A stretch of 21,468 bases of DNA from a virus, in the IMG/VR virus record IMGVR_UViG_3300033986_000091, positions 1-21,468 of that record, one strand, 5' to 3'. The notes under the pieces are model-generated. The model ran no database searches and had not been told where the DNA came from. It saw only the letters and a list, made by a program, of their open reading frames with translations. The position numbers and the translations under genes were made by a program. Each line of letters starts with the position of its first letter. The stretch's first letter is position 1. This document shows, piece by piece, positions 14,872 to 21,445 of the stretch.

Positions 14872-15867
14872 ATGATTGATGTAAAGAAAATCAAATATGA
14901 TGCAATTCTATTAACTGCCGAAGGAAGAAAACTGCGCATTACAGAATTGCTACAGAGCTTGACGTGGGAAGAAAACCAGAGCGAACTAGCTCAAAGAGCA
15001 TCTATGGTATTCAGGAACATACCATATGCAGGAACATATCTTTGTGGCTTGGCTAAACTCGGTGCACAGCTTTATATATTTTCTGATTGGGGAGCAGGGA
15101 TGCAGGAAGTATTTAGAGGGACTATTTGGGACTGGGATTATAAAAGCTCAGCCAAAAAAGATCTCACGTTAATCGTTTATGATAACCTGGTGTACATGCA
15201 AAAATCAAAGGACAACAAACTATACAGTGCTGGGACCAGCAGCAAAACTATTATTCTTGACATATTTGAGACGTGGGGTATACCAATTAACACATACCAG
15301 GGCCCGGATGTCGCTCTTGGCAAAAAGGTGTTCAGAAACCGATATATAAGCGACATGATATTTGAAACTTTGGATGATGCGAAGAAGAGAGGTGCTGGGA
15401 GGTTTGTAGTAAGAGGTGTTAAAGGCAATGTTCAAATTCTTCCCAGAGGCAGCAACCAGAGCGTATATCACTTTGGAGCAGACAGCAACACGATAATGAC
15501 CGGAGATAAGCTTTCCATGGATGACCTGATAACAAGAGTAAAGATTATAGGTAAAGAGGATAGCGAAGGGCGGGCACCTGTAGAAGCCGTTCTGGACGGC
15601 AAAACAGAATTCGGAATACTGCAGGAGATATATCATAGGGACCAAGAGGATAGCCTGGCAGCAGCTAAACAGGCAGCTCAGGAAATCTTGAATGAAAGAG
15701 GAACTCCGAAAAGAACCACAAGTCTTCAGGCCCCTGATCTTCCTTTTATCCGTAAAGGCGATAAGATACATGTGGCTGCTGGCAATTTAACTGGCTATTT
15801 CTATATAGCGGGTGTGCAGCACGATGCTACAAATGGGAAAATGCTTATGGAGGTTGAGGCTGCATGA
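14872..15867 (+). CDS. xkdQ: Baseplate hub protein (XkdQ-like)
   Basis: The frame is open from GTG 14863, but that codon lies in the ribosome site GAGGTGGG; ATG 14872 is the likely start, giving 331 residues, close to XkdQ. Features include LQSLTWEENQSELAQRASMVF near the start, then GTIWDWDYKSSAKKDLTLIVYDNLVY, a central KAEFxxF-like strand set and AAKQAAQEILNERGTPKRTT, ending with FIRKGDKIHVAAGNLTGYFYIAGVQHD. This is the pattern of late-control gpD/gp27-type hub proteins, which form the collar joining tube and spike. It overlaps the next start by 4 nt (ATGA). Confidence 0.88.
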   Translation: MIDVKKIKYDAILLTAEGRKLRITELLQSLTWEENQSELAQRASMVFRNIPYAGTYLCGLAKLGAQLYIFSDWGAGMQEVFRGTIWDWDYKSSAKKDLTLIVYDNLVYMQKSKDNKLYSAGTSSKTIILDIFETWGIPINTYQGPDVALGKKVFRNRYISDMIFETLDDAKKRGAGRFVVRGVKGNVQILPRGSNQSVYHFGADSNTIMTGDKLSMDDLITRVKIIGKEDSEGRAPVEAVLDGKTEFGILQEIYHRDQEDSLAAAKQAAQEILNERGTPKRTTSLQAPDLPFIRKGDKIHVAAGNLTGYFYIAGVQHDATNGKMLMEVEAA

Positions 15868-16286
15868 GTGGAAATAAAGGAGCAAACAAGCTGGCTAGGG
15901 TTATACAAGAAAGAATAATAAAGCTTAGTCAACAGCCTGAAACATTGGAACTGGGAACCATACAAAATGATTATAGCCTTTTGACAGACCATTTCCCTGT
16001 ACCAATACCAAAAGGCGAATATCTTATCTGCAGAAGTCTCTCCCATGATCCAAATCAACCTTTGACTACCACGAAGGAGGGGCAAGGAAATCACCCTCAT
16101 GGGCCCAGCGGGGAGCACTCACAGTATAGCGGAAGCGGTCAGCATAGTCACCCGGATACCGAAGGCACACATGTGCATGATATTGTTTTACCAGAGTCAA
16201 TGCACCCATTGAAACCGGGAGACCGGGTTCTTGTAGCTTGGATAGGAGCGGAGCCAGTTATTATCGACATAGTGCTTTCAAGTTAG
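15864..16286 (+). CDS. XkdR-like baseplate/spike protein (DUF2577) with a His-rich segment
   Basis: ATG 15864 overlaps the hub gene's TGA. The 140 residues have the DUF2577 plan: a helical N-terminus (ANKLARVIQERIIKL), LELGTIQNDYSLLTDHFPVPIPKGEYLIC, and a C-terminal beta segment (LKPGDRVLVAWIGAEPVIIDIVLS). Between them, residues about 76-110 form a His/Gly/Ser-rich stretch: NHPHGPSGEHSQYSGSGQHS, then HPDTEGTHVHD. Proteins of this group sit at the tube end next to the hub in PBSX-type baseplates. HxH patterns are known to bind iron at the tips of contractile-tail spikes; whether this segment does the same is inference. Confidence 0.8.
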   Translation: MSGNKGANKLARVIQERIIKLSQQPETLELGTIQNDYSLLTDHFPVPIPKGEYLICRSLSHDPNQPLTTTKEGQGNHPHGPSGEHSQYSGSGQHSHPDTEGTHVHDIVLPESMHPLKPGDRVLVAWIGAEPVIIDIVLSS

Positions 16287-16298
16287 GAGGGATAATAA

Positions 16299-16751
16299 AT
16301 GGCAGAAAATAACCTTTTTCCTGCCTTTAATGTACCAGCAATGCTTACAGATGAACCGGAACAAAACATTGTGAAGTATAAAAAAAGCTGGTTTTTTGAT
16401 TATGAAACTGGAGATTTTGTGAAAGACGGCGGAAACAGAGTCAAGGAATGCGACGGATGGACAGCGTGGACACAGTGGTGCATGAAAACCGTCCGGACTA
16501 TACGTTATGCATGTCTTGCTTATGACGGGGACATGGGTATCGAAGACGAAGATGTGCGCAGGCAGCCCACAAGAAAAGCAGCAGAGTCGGCGTTTGAAAG
16601 AACCATAACTGAAGCTTTGCTTGCGGACCCGAGAACTGAATCGGTGCGGAATTTTAGCTTTGATTGGAAAGGCGACATTCTACATGCGTCCTTTGATGTT
16701 TTCCCAAGAATAGGGGCTTCAGTTACACTCCAGGCAGAAATAAAAGTTTAA
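16299..16751 (+). CDS. xkdS: Baseplate wedge protein (XkdS-like, DUF2634)
   Basis: The 150-residue protein corresponds to XkdS/gp25-like wedge proteins: KKSWFFDYETGDFVKDGGNR, VKECDGWTAWTQWCMKTVRTIRY, AYDGDMGIEDED, AAESAFERTITEALLADPRT, ESVRNFSFDWKGDILHASFD. The EhhxxhL..RP and WxxFDP-like landmarks of gp25 are present in the derived DUF2634 form. It forms part of the inner wedge that triggers sheath contraction. ATG 16299 follows GGAGG, and the gene is 15 nt upstream of the baseplate J gene, as in PBSX. Confidence 0.88.
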   Translation: MAENNLFPAFNVPAMLTDEPEQNIVKYKKSWFFDYETGDFVKDGGNRVKECDGWTAWTQWCMKTVRTIRYACLAYDGDMGIEDEDVRRQPTRKAAESAFERTITEALLADPRTESVRNFSFDWKGDILHASFDVFPRIGASVTLQAEIKV

Positions 16752-16766
16752 GGAAGGGGGGCCGAT

Positions 16767-17864
16767 ATGAGCATTATTCCATATACTCCTCCAGATTTTT
16801 TAAAAAATCAAAGCACAGAAGAAATATACGAGCGCATGGCTCAAAACGCTTCTGACATAGATACATCGCAAGGGTCAATGTTCTGGGATGTCTGCATGCC
16901 TGTAGCTGTCGAAAAAGCAGAGATGGTTAACTTTATACTCAATGAGACAATTAAGGTGTGTTTTCCGCAATGGAGTTACGGGATATACCTTGAAAATCAT
17001 GCGCAAATGGTAGGAATTGAAGGTAAGAAACCACCTGTAAAGGCGACTGGTACGTTAAGAATTACAGGCATACCTGGAACTGTTATAAACCAGGGATTCT
17101 TGTTTGCAACACCTGCAGCAGGAGGGACTGCTTCTATAGAATTTGCAACCAAGAATGCAGCTGTTATACCAGAGAACGGAATATTAGAAAACTTGGAAAT
17201 CGAAGCTGTTAACGGAGGGATTCAAGGCAACGTCGCAGCAAATACGATCACTATGATGGTTCAACCGATAAAAGGGATAATATCAATAACAAACCCAGCT
17301 CCGACTTCCGGCGGAACCGAAGAAGAAAGCGAGGACGATTTGAGACAGCGTATACTCGAAGCAAGCACAACTACACCATTGTCCGGGTCGATAAGCGATT
17401 ATATTATATGGGGCAAAAAAGTGGCAGGCGTAGGTGAGGTATTTGTCGTTCCAGAATGGAACGGTCCTGGAACTGTAAAGCTCATTGTTATTGATTCAAA
17501 CGGGCAACCTGCTAATCAAATGCTTATTAATGCAGTGCGGGATTATATAGAGCCATTAAGACCAATAGGAGCAATAGTAACTGTTACAGCACCTGTGTCA
17601 AGAATAATAGACTATTCACTGCATTTGATTTTAACTTCAGAAGCAGATCTCGAAGAAGTTATAGAAAAAATCAAGGCAGGATTACAGGATTACTATAAAG
17701 AGGTTGGGGTAGGAGGCACAATTAAATACAACAGAGTTGCAGCCATTATTGCCAATACTCAGGGAGTAAGCGACTTTTCAAGCCTTACAATTAACGGTCA
17801 AACTTCAAATATAGACTTGGAAAGTGATGAATATCCTGCAACTGGGACGGTGACTAATACATGA
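16767..17864 (+). CDS. xkdT: Baseplate J-like protein (XkdT)
   Basis: The 365 residues match baseplate J family wedge proteins. The N-terminus has YTPPDFLKNQSTEEIYERMA and DTSQGSMFWDVCMPVAVEKAE. The middle contains the hallmark APTSGGTEEESEDDLRQRIL (about residues 175-195), followed by GSISDYIIWGKKVAGVGEVFV and EWNGPGTVKLIVIDSNGQP. The C-terminus has YIEPLRPIGAIVTVTAPV and VAAIIANTQGVSDFSSLTING. These proteins connect the hub and wedge to tail fibres. ATG 16767 follows AAGGAAGGGGG. It overlaps the next gene by 4 nt (ATGA). Confidence 0.93.
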   Translation: MSIIPYTPPDFLKNQSTEEIYERMAQNASDIDTSQGSMFWDVCMPVAVEKAEMVNFILNETIKVCFPQWSYGIYLENHAQMVGIEGKKPPVKATGTLRITGIPGTVINQGFLFATPAAGGTASIEFATKNAAVIPENGILENLEIEAVNGGIQGNVAANTITMMVQPIKGIISITNPAPTSGGTEEESEDDLRQRILEASTTTPLSGSISDYIIWGKKVAGVGEVFVVPEWNGPGTVKLIVIDSNGQPANQMLINAVRDYIEPLRPIGAIVTVTAPVSRIIDYSLHLILTSEADLEEVIEKIKAGLQDYYKEVGVGGTIKYNRVAAIIANTQGVSDFSSLTINGQTSNIDLESDEYPATGTVTNT

Positions 17865-18634
17865 ACATATTAACCAGCGAGAGCGGCAAAAGAATGATAA
17901 CCTACATTGCTCCAATATATGAACAGTCTGCAGTAATGCAGACTATTTTTGAATGCACGGGGAAAGAAGTAGATGATCTTCAAGCGTGGTGCGAAGATAT
18001 AAAAATGCAGTTGTTTCCTCAGACGGCCACATGGGGGCTATCGATTTGGGAGCAAAGACTCGGGATTGTGACAAGCGCAAACACTCCCATTGAAGCGAGA
18101 CGCCAGGCAATTATGAGTAAGCTCACAATCAGAACTCCGATGACGCCTGCCAGAATGAAATATATTGTTGAAAGTATAACTGGTGTGAGCGCAATTATAG
18201 AGGAAAACGTTGCGCCATACACATTCTGGATTTACCTATTATCCTTGGGCAATAGAAACATCGACATAGATAGGCTCATTGAAGCAGTCAAAAATGCAAA
18301 GCCTGCCCATTTATCCTTTGGATACACGATAGAAGCAAGAACCGGAATAAAGATTGGCATAGGTATAGAATACTTCAAGTTTGTATACAGAATGGTGGGC
18401 ACTGCAAGCGCAGGTACAATACCTGATATCTCTACAATAGGTATTGCTGAAGATGCAACTTTCCAGATTGATGCAGAAAGTAATGCCTATAAGTTTAATT
18501 ACAGTATGGTCGGAACCAAACCAGATGAGTCTACCGAAGGCTCTGTATCCAACGGCATCCTGAATGCGGATGCTGAAATGCAGAGCTTTAAATTTACGTA
18601 TGTGCCATGCGGCACAAAAAAGTGCGGACATTGA
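17861..18634 (+). CDS. xkdU: XkdU-like baseplate protein with C-terminal repeats
   Basis: Residues 1-165 look like the XkdU/YmfQ tail protein: YIAPIYEQSAVMQTIFECTGKEV, LQAWCEDIKMQLFPQTATWGLS, EQRLGI, PIEARRQAIMSKLTIRTPMTPA, then NAKPAHLSFGYTIEART. XkdU is usually about 190 residues. Here an extra C-terminal part (residues about 165-257) carries three repeats of 33-38 residues, each centred on (F/Y)KFxYxxxGT: FKFVYRMVGT, YKFNYSMVGT, FKFTYVPCGT. The repeats probably add beta modules that hold the fibre proteins made by the following genes. It is translationally coupled to the J protein by overlap. Confidence 0.85.
   Translation: MNILTSESGKRMITYIAPIYEQSAVMQTIFECTGKEVDDLQAWCEDIKMQLFPQTATWGLSIWEQRLGIVTSANTPIEARRQAIMSKLTIRTPMTPARMKYIVESITGVSAIIEENVAPYTFWIYLLSLGNRNIDIDRLIEAVKNAKPAHLSFGYTIEARTGIKIGIGIEYFKFVYRMVGTASAGTIPDISTIGIAEDATFQIDAESNAYKFNYSMVGTKPDESTEGSVSNGILNADAEMQSFKFTYVPCGTKKCGH
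18374..18634 (+). repeat. Three-copy protein repeat at the C-terminus of the XkdU-like gene
   Basis: Copies begin at about 18374, 18488 and 18587 (residues 172, 210 and 243), each reading (F/Y)KFxY then VGT or CGT, spaced 38 and 33 codons apart. The similarity is clear at protein level and weaker at DNA level, indicating old duplications. Confidence 0.65.
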
Positions 18635-18656
18635 TATGGGAGGGGAGGTGCTCTAA

Positions 18657-18962
18657 TTGCTCACATCAAGTGCGATTTCTAAATTCAAGCAGTACATTCA
18701 AAAAACTGTCGCTTATGCCCGATACCGGGTAGGTACCACATATTATCAAATCCCTATCTTAAGGACCGAGGTATTGGCCGACGGAAGGGTAGCAATATAT
18801 TTGCTCATAGACCATAGCGTACCAGGCCAAATCACTATCAACCAGATACAGCTATTTGATGTTGATAATGACCTTTGGCTGGAAAAGCCAGAAAGCATAA
18901 CCAGAAAAGATACCCAAGAAGGTGTGCTTATACGCATTACATTTACAATACAGGAGGTGTAA
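18657..18962 (+). CDS. Tail/fibre-region protein of unknown function
   Basis: The start is TTG 18657, about 8 nt after GGGAGGGGAGG. The 101-residue protein has a short N-terminal helix (SAISKFKQYIQKTVAYARYR) and then mostly beta strands (GTTYYQIPILRTEVLADGRV, AIYLLIDHSVPGQITINQIQ, LFDVDNDLWLEKPE, GVLIRITFTIQEV). The strand phrase DGRVAIYLLID followed by INQIQLFDxxxxLW resembles small structural proteins that lie between XkdU and the fibre genes in PBSX-type phages. I cannot name a family. The ribosome site of the next gene lies in its last codons. Confidence 0.65.
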   Translation: MLTSSAISKFKQYIQKTVAYARYRVGTTYYQIPILRTEVLADGRVAIYLLIDHSVPGQITINQIQLFDVDNDLWLEKPESITRKDTQEGVLIRITFTIQEV

Positions 18963-18965
18963 AAC

Positions 18966-19466
18966 TTGAAACCTTATAATAGGACGCAATGGAATGACCA
19001 TGTTGTTGAGAAGCCGGACACTTACACAATAGTAAATAACCCTGATGGCACAGTGCGGCTTGTAGAAGCACCTGGAGAAGTAATACAACAAGGCACACCC
19101 ATGTCGGCAACCAATTTCAACAACATGGAAGAGGGCATTTTTGCTGCTGATGCCGGACTATCAGTTGTTGTGCAGCAGCTACTTCAACATAAGAGAATAC
19201 TGGCAGACTTCGAGGGGGAGATTGGACAAATAACCCTGACTAACAGCCAGTCGTATCCATTCAACAATTCAGTACAGACTATAGCGCTTTTGAAGGCAAG
19301 AGACACCTTGAATTACAGAGTGGATACTGAAGTTGTAAGTAGCAATGGACTGGTTGGTGATATCGAGGTTTATGACAAGCAGCTTAACGGTTTTAAATTG
19401 AGATTCACCGGAAGTGCTACATCGGTAACGATAAAATATATTGTCCAGGGAGGTATGTATCAATGA
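18966..19466 (+). CDS. Tail fibre/adaptor protein
   Basis: TTG 18966 follows AGGAGGTG by 6 nt. The N-terminus YNRTQWNDHVVEKPDTYTIV, then NPDGTVRLVEAPGEVIQQGT and PMSATNFNNMEEGIFAAD, is the common opening of Firmicutes phage tail-fibre proteins that attach to the baseplate. In many homologues a long fibre follows; here the protein stops at 166 residues after a beta-rich second half (SQSYPFNNSVQTIALLKARD, GFKLRFTGSATSVTIKYIVQ). It may therefore act as a short adaptor that carries the separate receptor-binding protein coded two genes later. It overlaps the next gene by 4 nt (ATGA). Confidence 0.75.
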   Translation: MKPYNRTQWNDHVVEKPDTYTIVNNPDGTVRLVEAPGEVIQQGTPMSATNFNNMEEGIFAADAGLSVVVQQLLQHKRILADFEGEIGQITLTNSQSYPFNNSVQTIALLKARDTLNYRVDTEVVSSNGLVGDIEVYDKQLNGFKLRFTGSATSVTIKYIVQGGMYQ

Positions 19467-19786
19467 TAGTCATTGAAAAAAATATAGGACCTAAGATTAA
19501 CTATACATTAGAAAAAACAAAACTTACCTTAAACAATGAAATGATGCTGGACCTGAGCAAATACGAGAGGGAATTTGACGTTCACATCGATATTTGCTAT
19601 AACCAGTTTGGAATGCTCGTAACGGGACTTGGTGAGAGATATGTCGCACAGATTGACATTCCAGCCAGAGAATACACATACGAGCAAAACGGGACGGATG
19701 AAGAAGGCAATCCTAAGTGCGAGAAAGTCCCTGTACCATTCGATATGGATAAAGTCACATTAACACTTTGGAGTTTGGAGGGATAA
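19463..19786 (+). CDS. Small tail protein of unknown function, coupled to the fibre adaptor
   Basis: The 107-residue protein starts inside the stop of the adaptor gene, and its end lies 4 nt before the DGR target start. It is rich in beta strands: IGPKINYTLEKTKLTLNNEM, REFDVHIDICYNQFGMLVTG, YVAQIDIPAREYTYEQNG, KVTLTLWSLEG. It has no membrane segment and no motif I recognise. Its tight translational linkage on both sides suggests a structural partner of the adaptor or of the lectin-like target protein, possibly an attachment subunit. Confidence 0.65.
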   Translation: MIVIEKNIGPKINYTLEKTKLTLNNEMMLDLSKYEREFDVHIDICYNQFGMLVTGLGERYVAQIDIPAREYTYEQNGTDEEGNPKCEKVPVPFDMDKVTLTLWSLEG

Positions 19787-19790
19787 GCAC

Positions 19791-20891
19791 ATGCCGAATT
19801 TTGACGATTTGAAATTATCAGTAGAAGCGCTTTCCGGGGGCAAAAATACTGTTCTGTTTGATGATATGGGGATGCCCTCAATTATGGTTAAGATACCGAA
19901 ATTCAAGATTTCTGACGTGATTACTGGAGGACCCGACACCACTCACCCGGCTTTCATTGTAAATGGCGTAGAAAAAGACGCCATCTATATCAGTAAGTAT
20001 CAGAACATTGTAATGAACGGTAGGGCATATAGCCTGCCGCATAAGGACCCGGCAACCTATGTGAACTTTGACCAGGTAAAACAATATTGCGAAGCAAAGG
20101 GCGCTGGATGGCATTTAATGACCAATGCCGAGTGGGCGGCGATTGCTCTCTGGTGCAAGAAGAATGGTTTCATGCCCAGGGGCAATAACTATGCAGGAGC
20201 AGACCATAGCGCATTGCACGAGACAGGGGTAAAGACCTACGACTGGATACAAACTTCCAATTGGAACAATAGGGCCTATAAACAAGAGGGAAGTAACTAC
20301 TATCACATAGGTAGAGTTGCGACTGGTTCAGGACCTGCTTCTTGGGCACACGATAATACAAATAATGGGATTTTTGACCTGAATGGTAATGTATGGGAAT
20401 GGGTTGGAGGCATGAGACTGAAAGACGGTGAAATCCAGATTATCCCTAACAATGACGCTGCCCAGGCAATTAACCAGAGTGATACGAGCACACTTTGGAA
20501 AGCTATTCTTCAAGATGGAAGCCTTGTAGACCCTGGTACTGCCAACACATTAAAATACGATGCTGAATCAGCAACACCAAGTGGCGTAAGAATTAATACA
20601 ACTGTACAATATCAAACTAGCGATGCAAATTCTGTTAGCAAGACTTTTGAAACTGTAGCTGCAGCAGGTGGGGTAACCGTTCCAACACTTTTAAAAGCTT
20701 TAGGGCTTGCACCTGTTGATGCTTCACATGGCGGAGACACTCTTTATTTAAGAAACAATGGAGAAAGGCTCCCGCTTCGTGGCGGCGACTGGCCCTACGG
20801 CTCCGGCGCCGGGGTGTTTGCCCTGCTCTTGTACGGCGCTCGGTCGGCCTCGAGTGCTAACATCGGGTTCCGCTCCGCTTACGTTGCGTAA
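19791..20891 (+). CDS. DGR target: FGE/C-type-lectin-fold receptor-binding protein
   Basis: The 366-residue protein has a short N-terminal attachment region, then a formylglycine-generating-enzyme/sulfatase-modifying-factor fold: VNFDQVKQYCEAKGAGWHLM, TNAEWAAIALWCKKNGFMPR, FDLNGNVWEWVGGMRL (about residues 193-208), and finally LPLRGGDWPYGSGAGVFALL to GFRSAYVA. This CLec-type fold is the standard DGR target scaffold. The last 40 residues (327-366) are encoded almost wholly by the variable repeat; ten codons differ from the template, at residues 329, 333, 335, 336, 339, 346, 348, 349, 353 and 356. It is likely displayed at the tail tip and binds host surface ligands. Catalysis as an FGE is not expected. 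ATG 19791 follows GGAGGG. Confidence 0.93.
   Translation: MPNFDDLKLSVEALSGGKNTVLFDDMGMPSIMVKIPKFKISDVITGGPDTTHPAFIVNGVEKDAIYISKYQNIVMNGRAYSLPHKDPATYVNFDQVKQYCEAKGAGWHLMTNAEWAAIALWCKKNGFMPRGNNYAGADHSALHETGVKTYDWIQTSNWNNRAYKQEGSNYYHIGRVATGSGPASWAHDNTNNGIFDLNGNVWEWVGGMRLKDGEIQIIPNNDAAQAINQSDTSTLWKAILQDGSLVDPGTANTLKYDAESATPSGVRINTTVQYQTSDANSVSKTFETVAAAGGVTVPTLLKALGLAPVDASHGGDTLYLRNNGERLPLRGGDWPYGSGAGVFALLLYGARSASSANIGFRSAYVA
20768..20879 (+). repeat. DGR variable repeat (VR)
   Basis: The 112-bp segment aligns without gaps to 21334-21445. Fourteen of the 21 template adenines are replaced (to C, G or T), and every other position agrees except G/C at 20875. The changes fall in ten codons, always at first or second codon positions and mostly in AAC codons. 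The adenine-free last 17 bp (20863-20879) include the likely IMH, where cDNA synthesis and integration begin. It is about 61% GC in its template form, well above the surrounding sequence. Confidence 0.95.
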
Positions 20892-20919
20892 TCTGAAATC
20901 TGAATACCTGAAAATCTGA
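20890..20919 (+). repeat. Short tandem repeat of (A)AATCTGA type between VR and hairpin
   Basis: Four head-to-tail copies are seen: AATCTGA (20890-20896), AATCTGA (20897-20903), ATACCTGA (20904-20911) and AAATCTGA (20912-20919). They fill the gap between the target stop codon and the hairpin. The function is unknown; they could be slippage products or a spacing element. Confidence 0.6.
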
Positions 20920-20920
20920 C

Positions 20921-20944
20921 ATGGGCGGACGGTAGTCCGCCCAT
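20921..20944 (+). promoter_or_regulatory. Perfect hairpin/cruciform downstream of VR with GGTA loop
   Basis: ATGGGCGGAC (20921-20930) and GTCCGCCCAT (20935-20944) are exact inverted copies around GGTA. DGRs such as that of Bordetella phage BPP-1 need a GC-rich hairpin or cruciform with a 4-nt GRNA loop just downstream of VR for efficient homing, and GGTA fits GRNA. Here it is 41 bp after the VR end, farther than in BPP-1. A T-rich stretch (20949-20953) follows, so it might also act as a weak terminator or mRNA end. Confidence 0.75.
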
Positions 20945-20969
20945 AATCTTTTTACGAAAGAGGGTTATA

Positions 20970-21308
20970 ATGGAGGATTTAAAGATTCTGCAAAAGGTAT
21001 ATGACATGATTCTGTACGGCAACCAGTGCTTATCTCAATTTCCAAGGTCGGAACGGTATGCGCTGGCTGCAGACATAAAACAGTCGATGTATAGGCTTCT
21101 TCGCCTGATAATAGAGGCAAACAAGCGGTACTACAAAAAGACTACTCTCCAGGAAATTGATGTAGAACTTGATATATTGAGGACTTATATACGACTGGCA
21201 GCAGACCCGAACACGAAATACCTTCCATTAAGGAAATATGAAAATTGGAGTAAAATGCTGAACGAAATCGGCAAAATGCTCGGTGGTTGGATGAGGGCAT
21301 TTAAGTAA
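20970..21308 (+). CDS. avd: DGR accessory variability determinant (bAvd-type)
   Basis: The 112-residue, helix-rich protein matches the bAvd family, a four-helix bundle related to 23S rRNA intervening-sequence proteins that assembles as a pentameric basic barrel. Visible helices are EDLKILQKVYDMILYGNQCL, then RYALAADIKQSMYRLLRLII, TTLQEIDVELDILRTYIRLA and KYENWSKMLNEIGKMLGGWM; QFPRSERY and PNTKYLPLRKY are typical joining segments. Avd binds the DGR reverse transcriptase and the TR RNA and is needed for cDNA synthesis. ATG 20970 follows GAAAGAGGG. It lies between VR and TR, the same order as in the BPP-1 DGR. Confidence 0.92.
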   Translation: MEDLKILQKVYDMILYGNQCLSQFPRSERYALAADIKQSMYRLLRLIIEANKRYYKKTTLQEIDVELDILRTYIRLAADPNTKYLPLRKYENWSKMLNEIGKMLGGWMRAFK

Positions 21309-21333
21309 GAATCATGGGGGATGAGTCGCATCA

Positions 21334-21445
21334 GCTCCCGATTCGTGGCGGCAACTGGAACAACGGCTCCAGCGCCGGGGTGTTTGCCCTGAACTTGAAC
21401 AACGCTCGGTCGAACTCGAGTGATAACATCGGGTTCCGCTGCGCT
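21334..21445 (+). repeat. DGR template repeat (TR)
   Basis: The 112-bp copy of VR starts 26 nt after the avd stop. In the frame of VR it reads LPIRGGNWNNGSSAGVFALN, then LNNARSNSSDNIGFRCA. This is rich in AAC codons, so adenine mutagenesis can give many residues without making a stop codon. It holds 21 adenines; 14 differ in VR. The 3' end differs by G at 21441 (C in VR), consistent with the IMH* variant. The TR RNA is expected to be transcribed on the + strand and copied by the reverse transcriptase, which must lie beyond the window. Confidence 0.95.

Noticed and set aside
20875-20875. Treating the G/C difference as evidence against adenine-specific mutagenesis.
   Set aside because: It lies in the adenine-free 3' end where IMH and IMH* normally differ; all 14 other differences are at template adenines.
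19791-20891. Annotating the target as an active formylglycine-generating enzyme.
   Set aside because: The fold is shared, but it is the known scaffold for DGR receptor-binding proteins, lies in a phage tail operon and ends in a variable repeat.
20921-20955. The hairpin after the target gene as only an intrinsic terminator.
   Set aside because: The T stretch is interrupted and starts several bases after the stem, the loop fits the DGR GRNA type, and avd must be expressed downstream. Terminator action is kept only as a secondary possibility.
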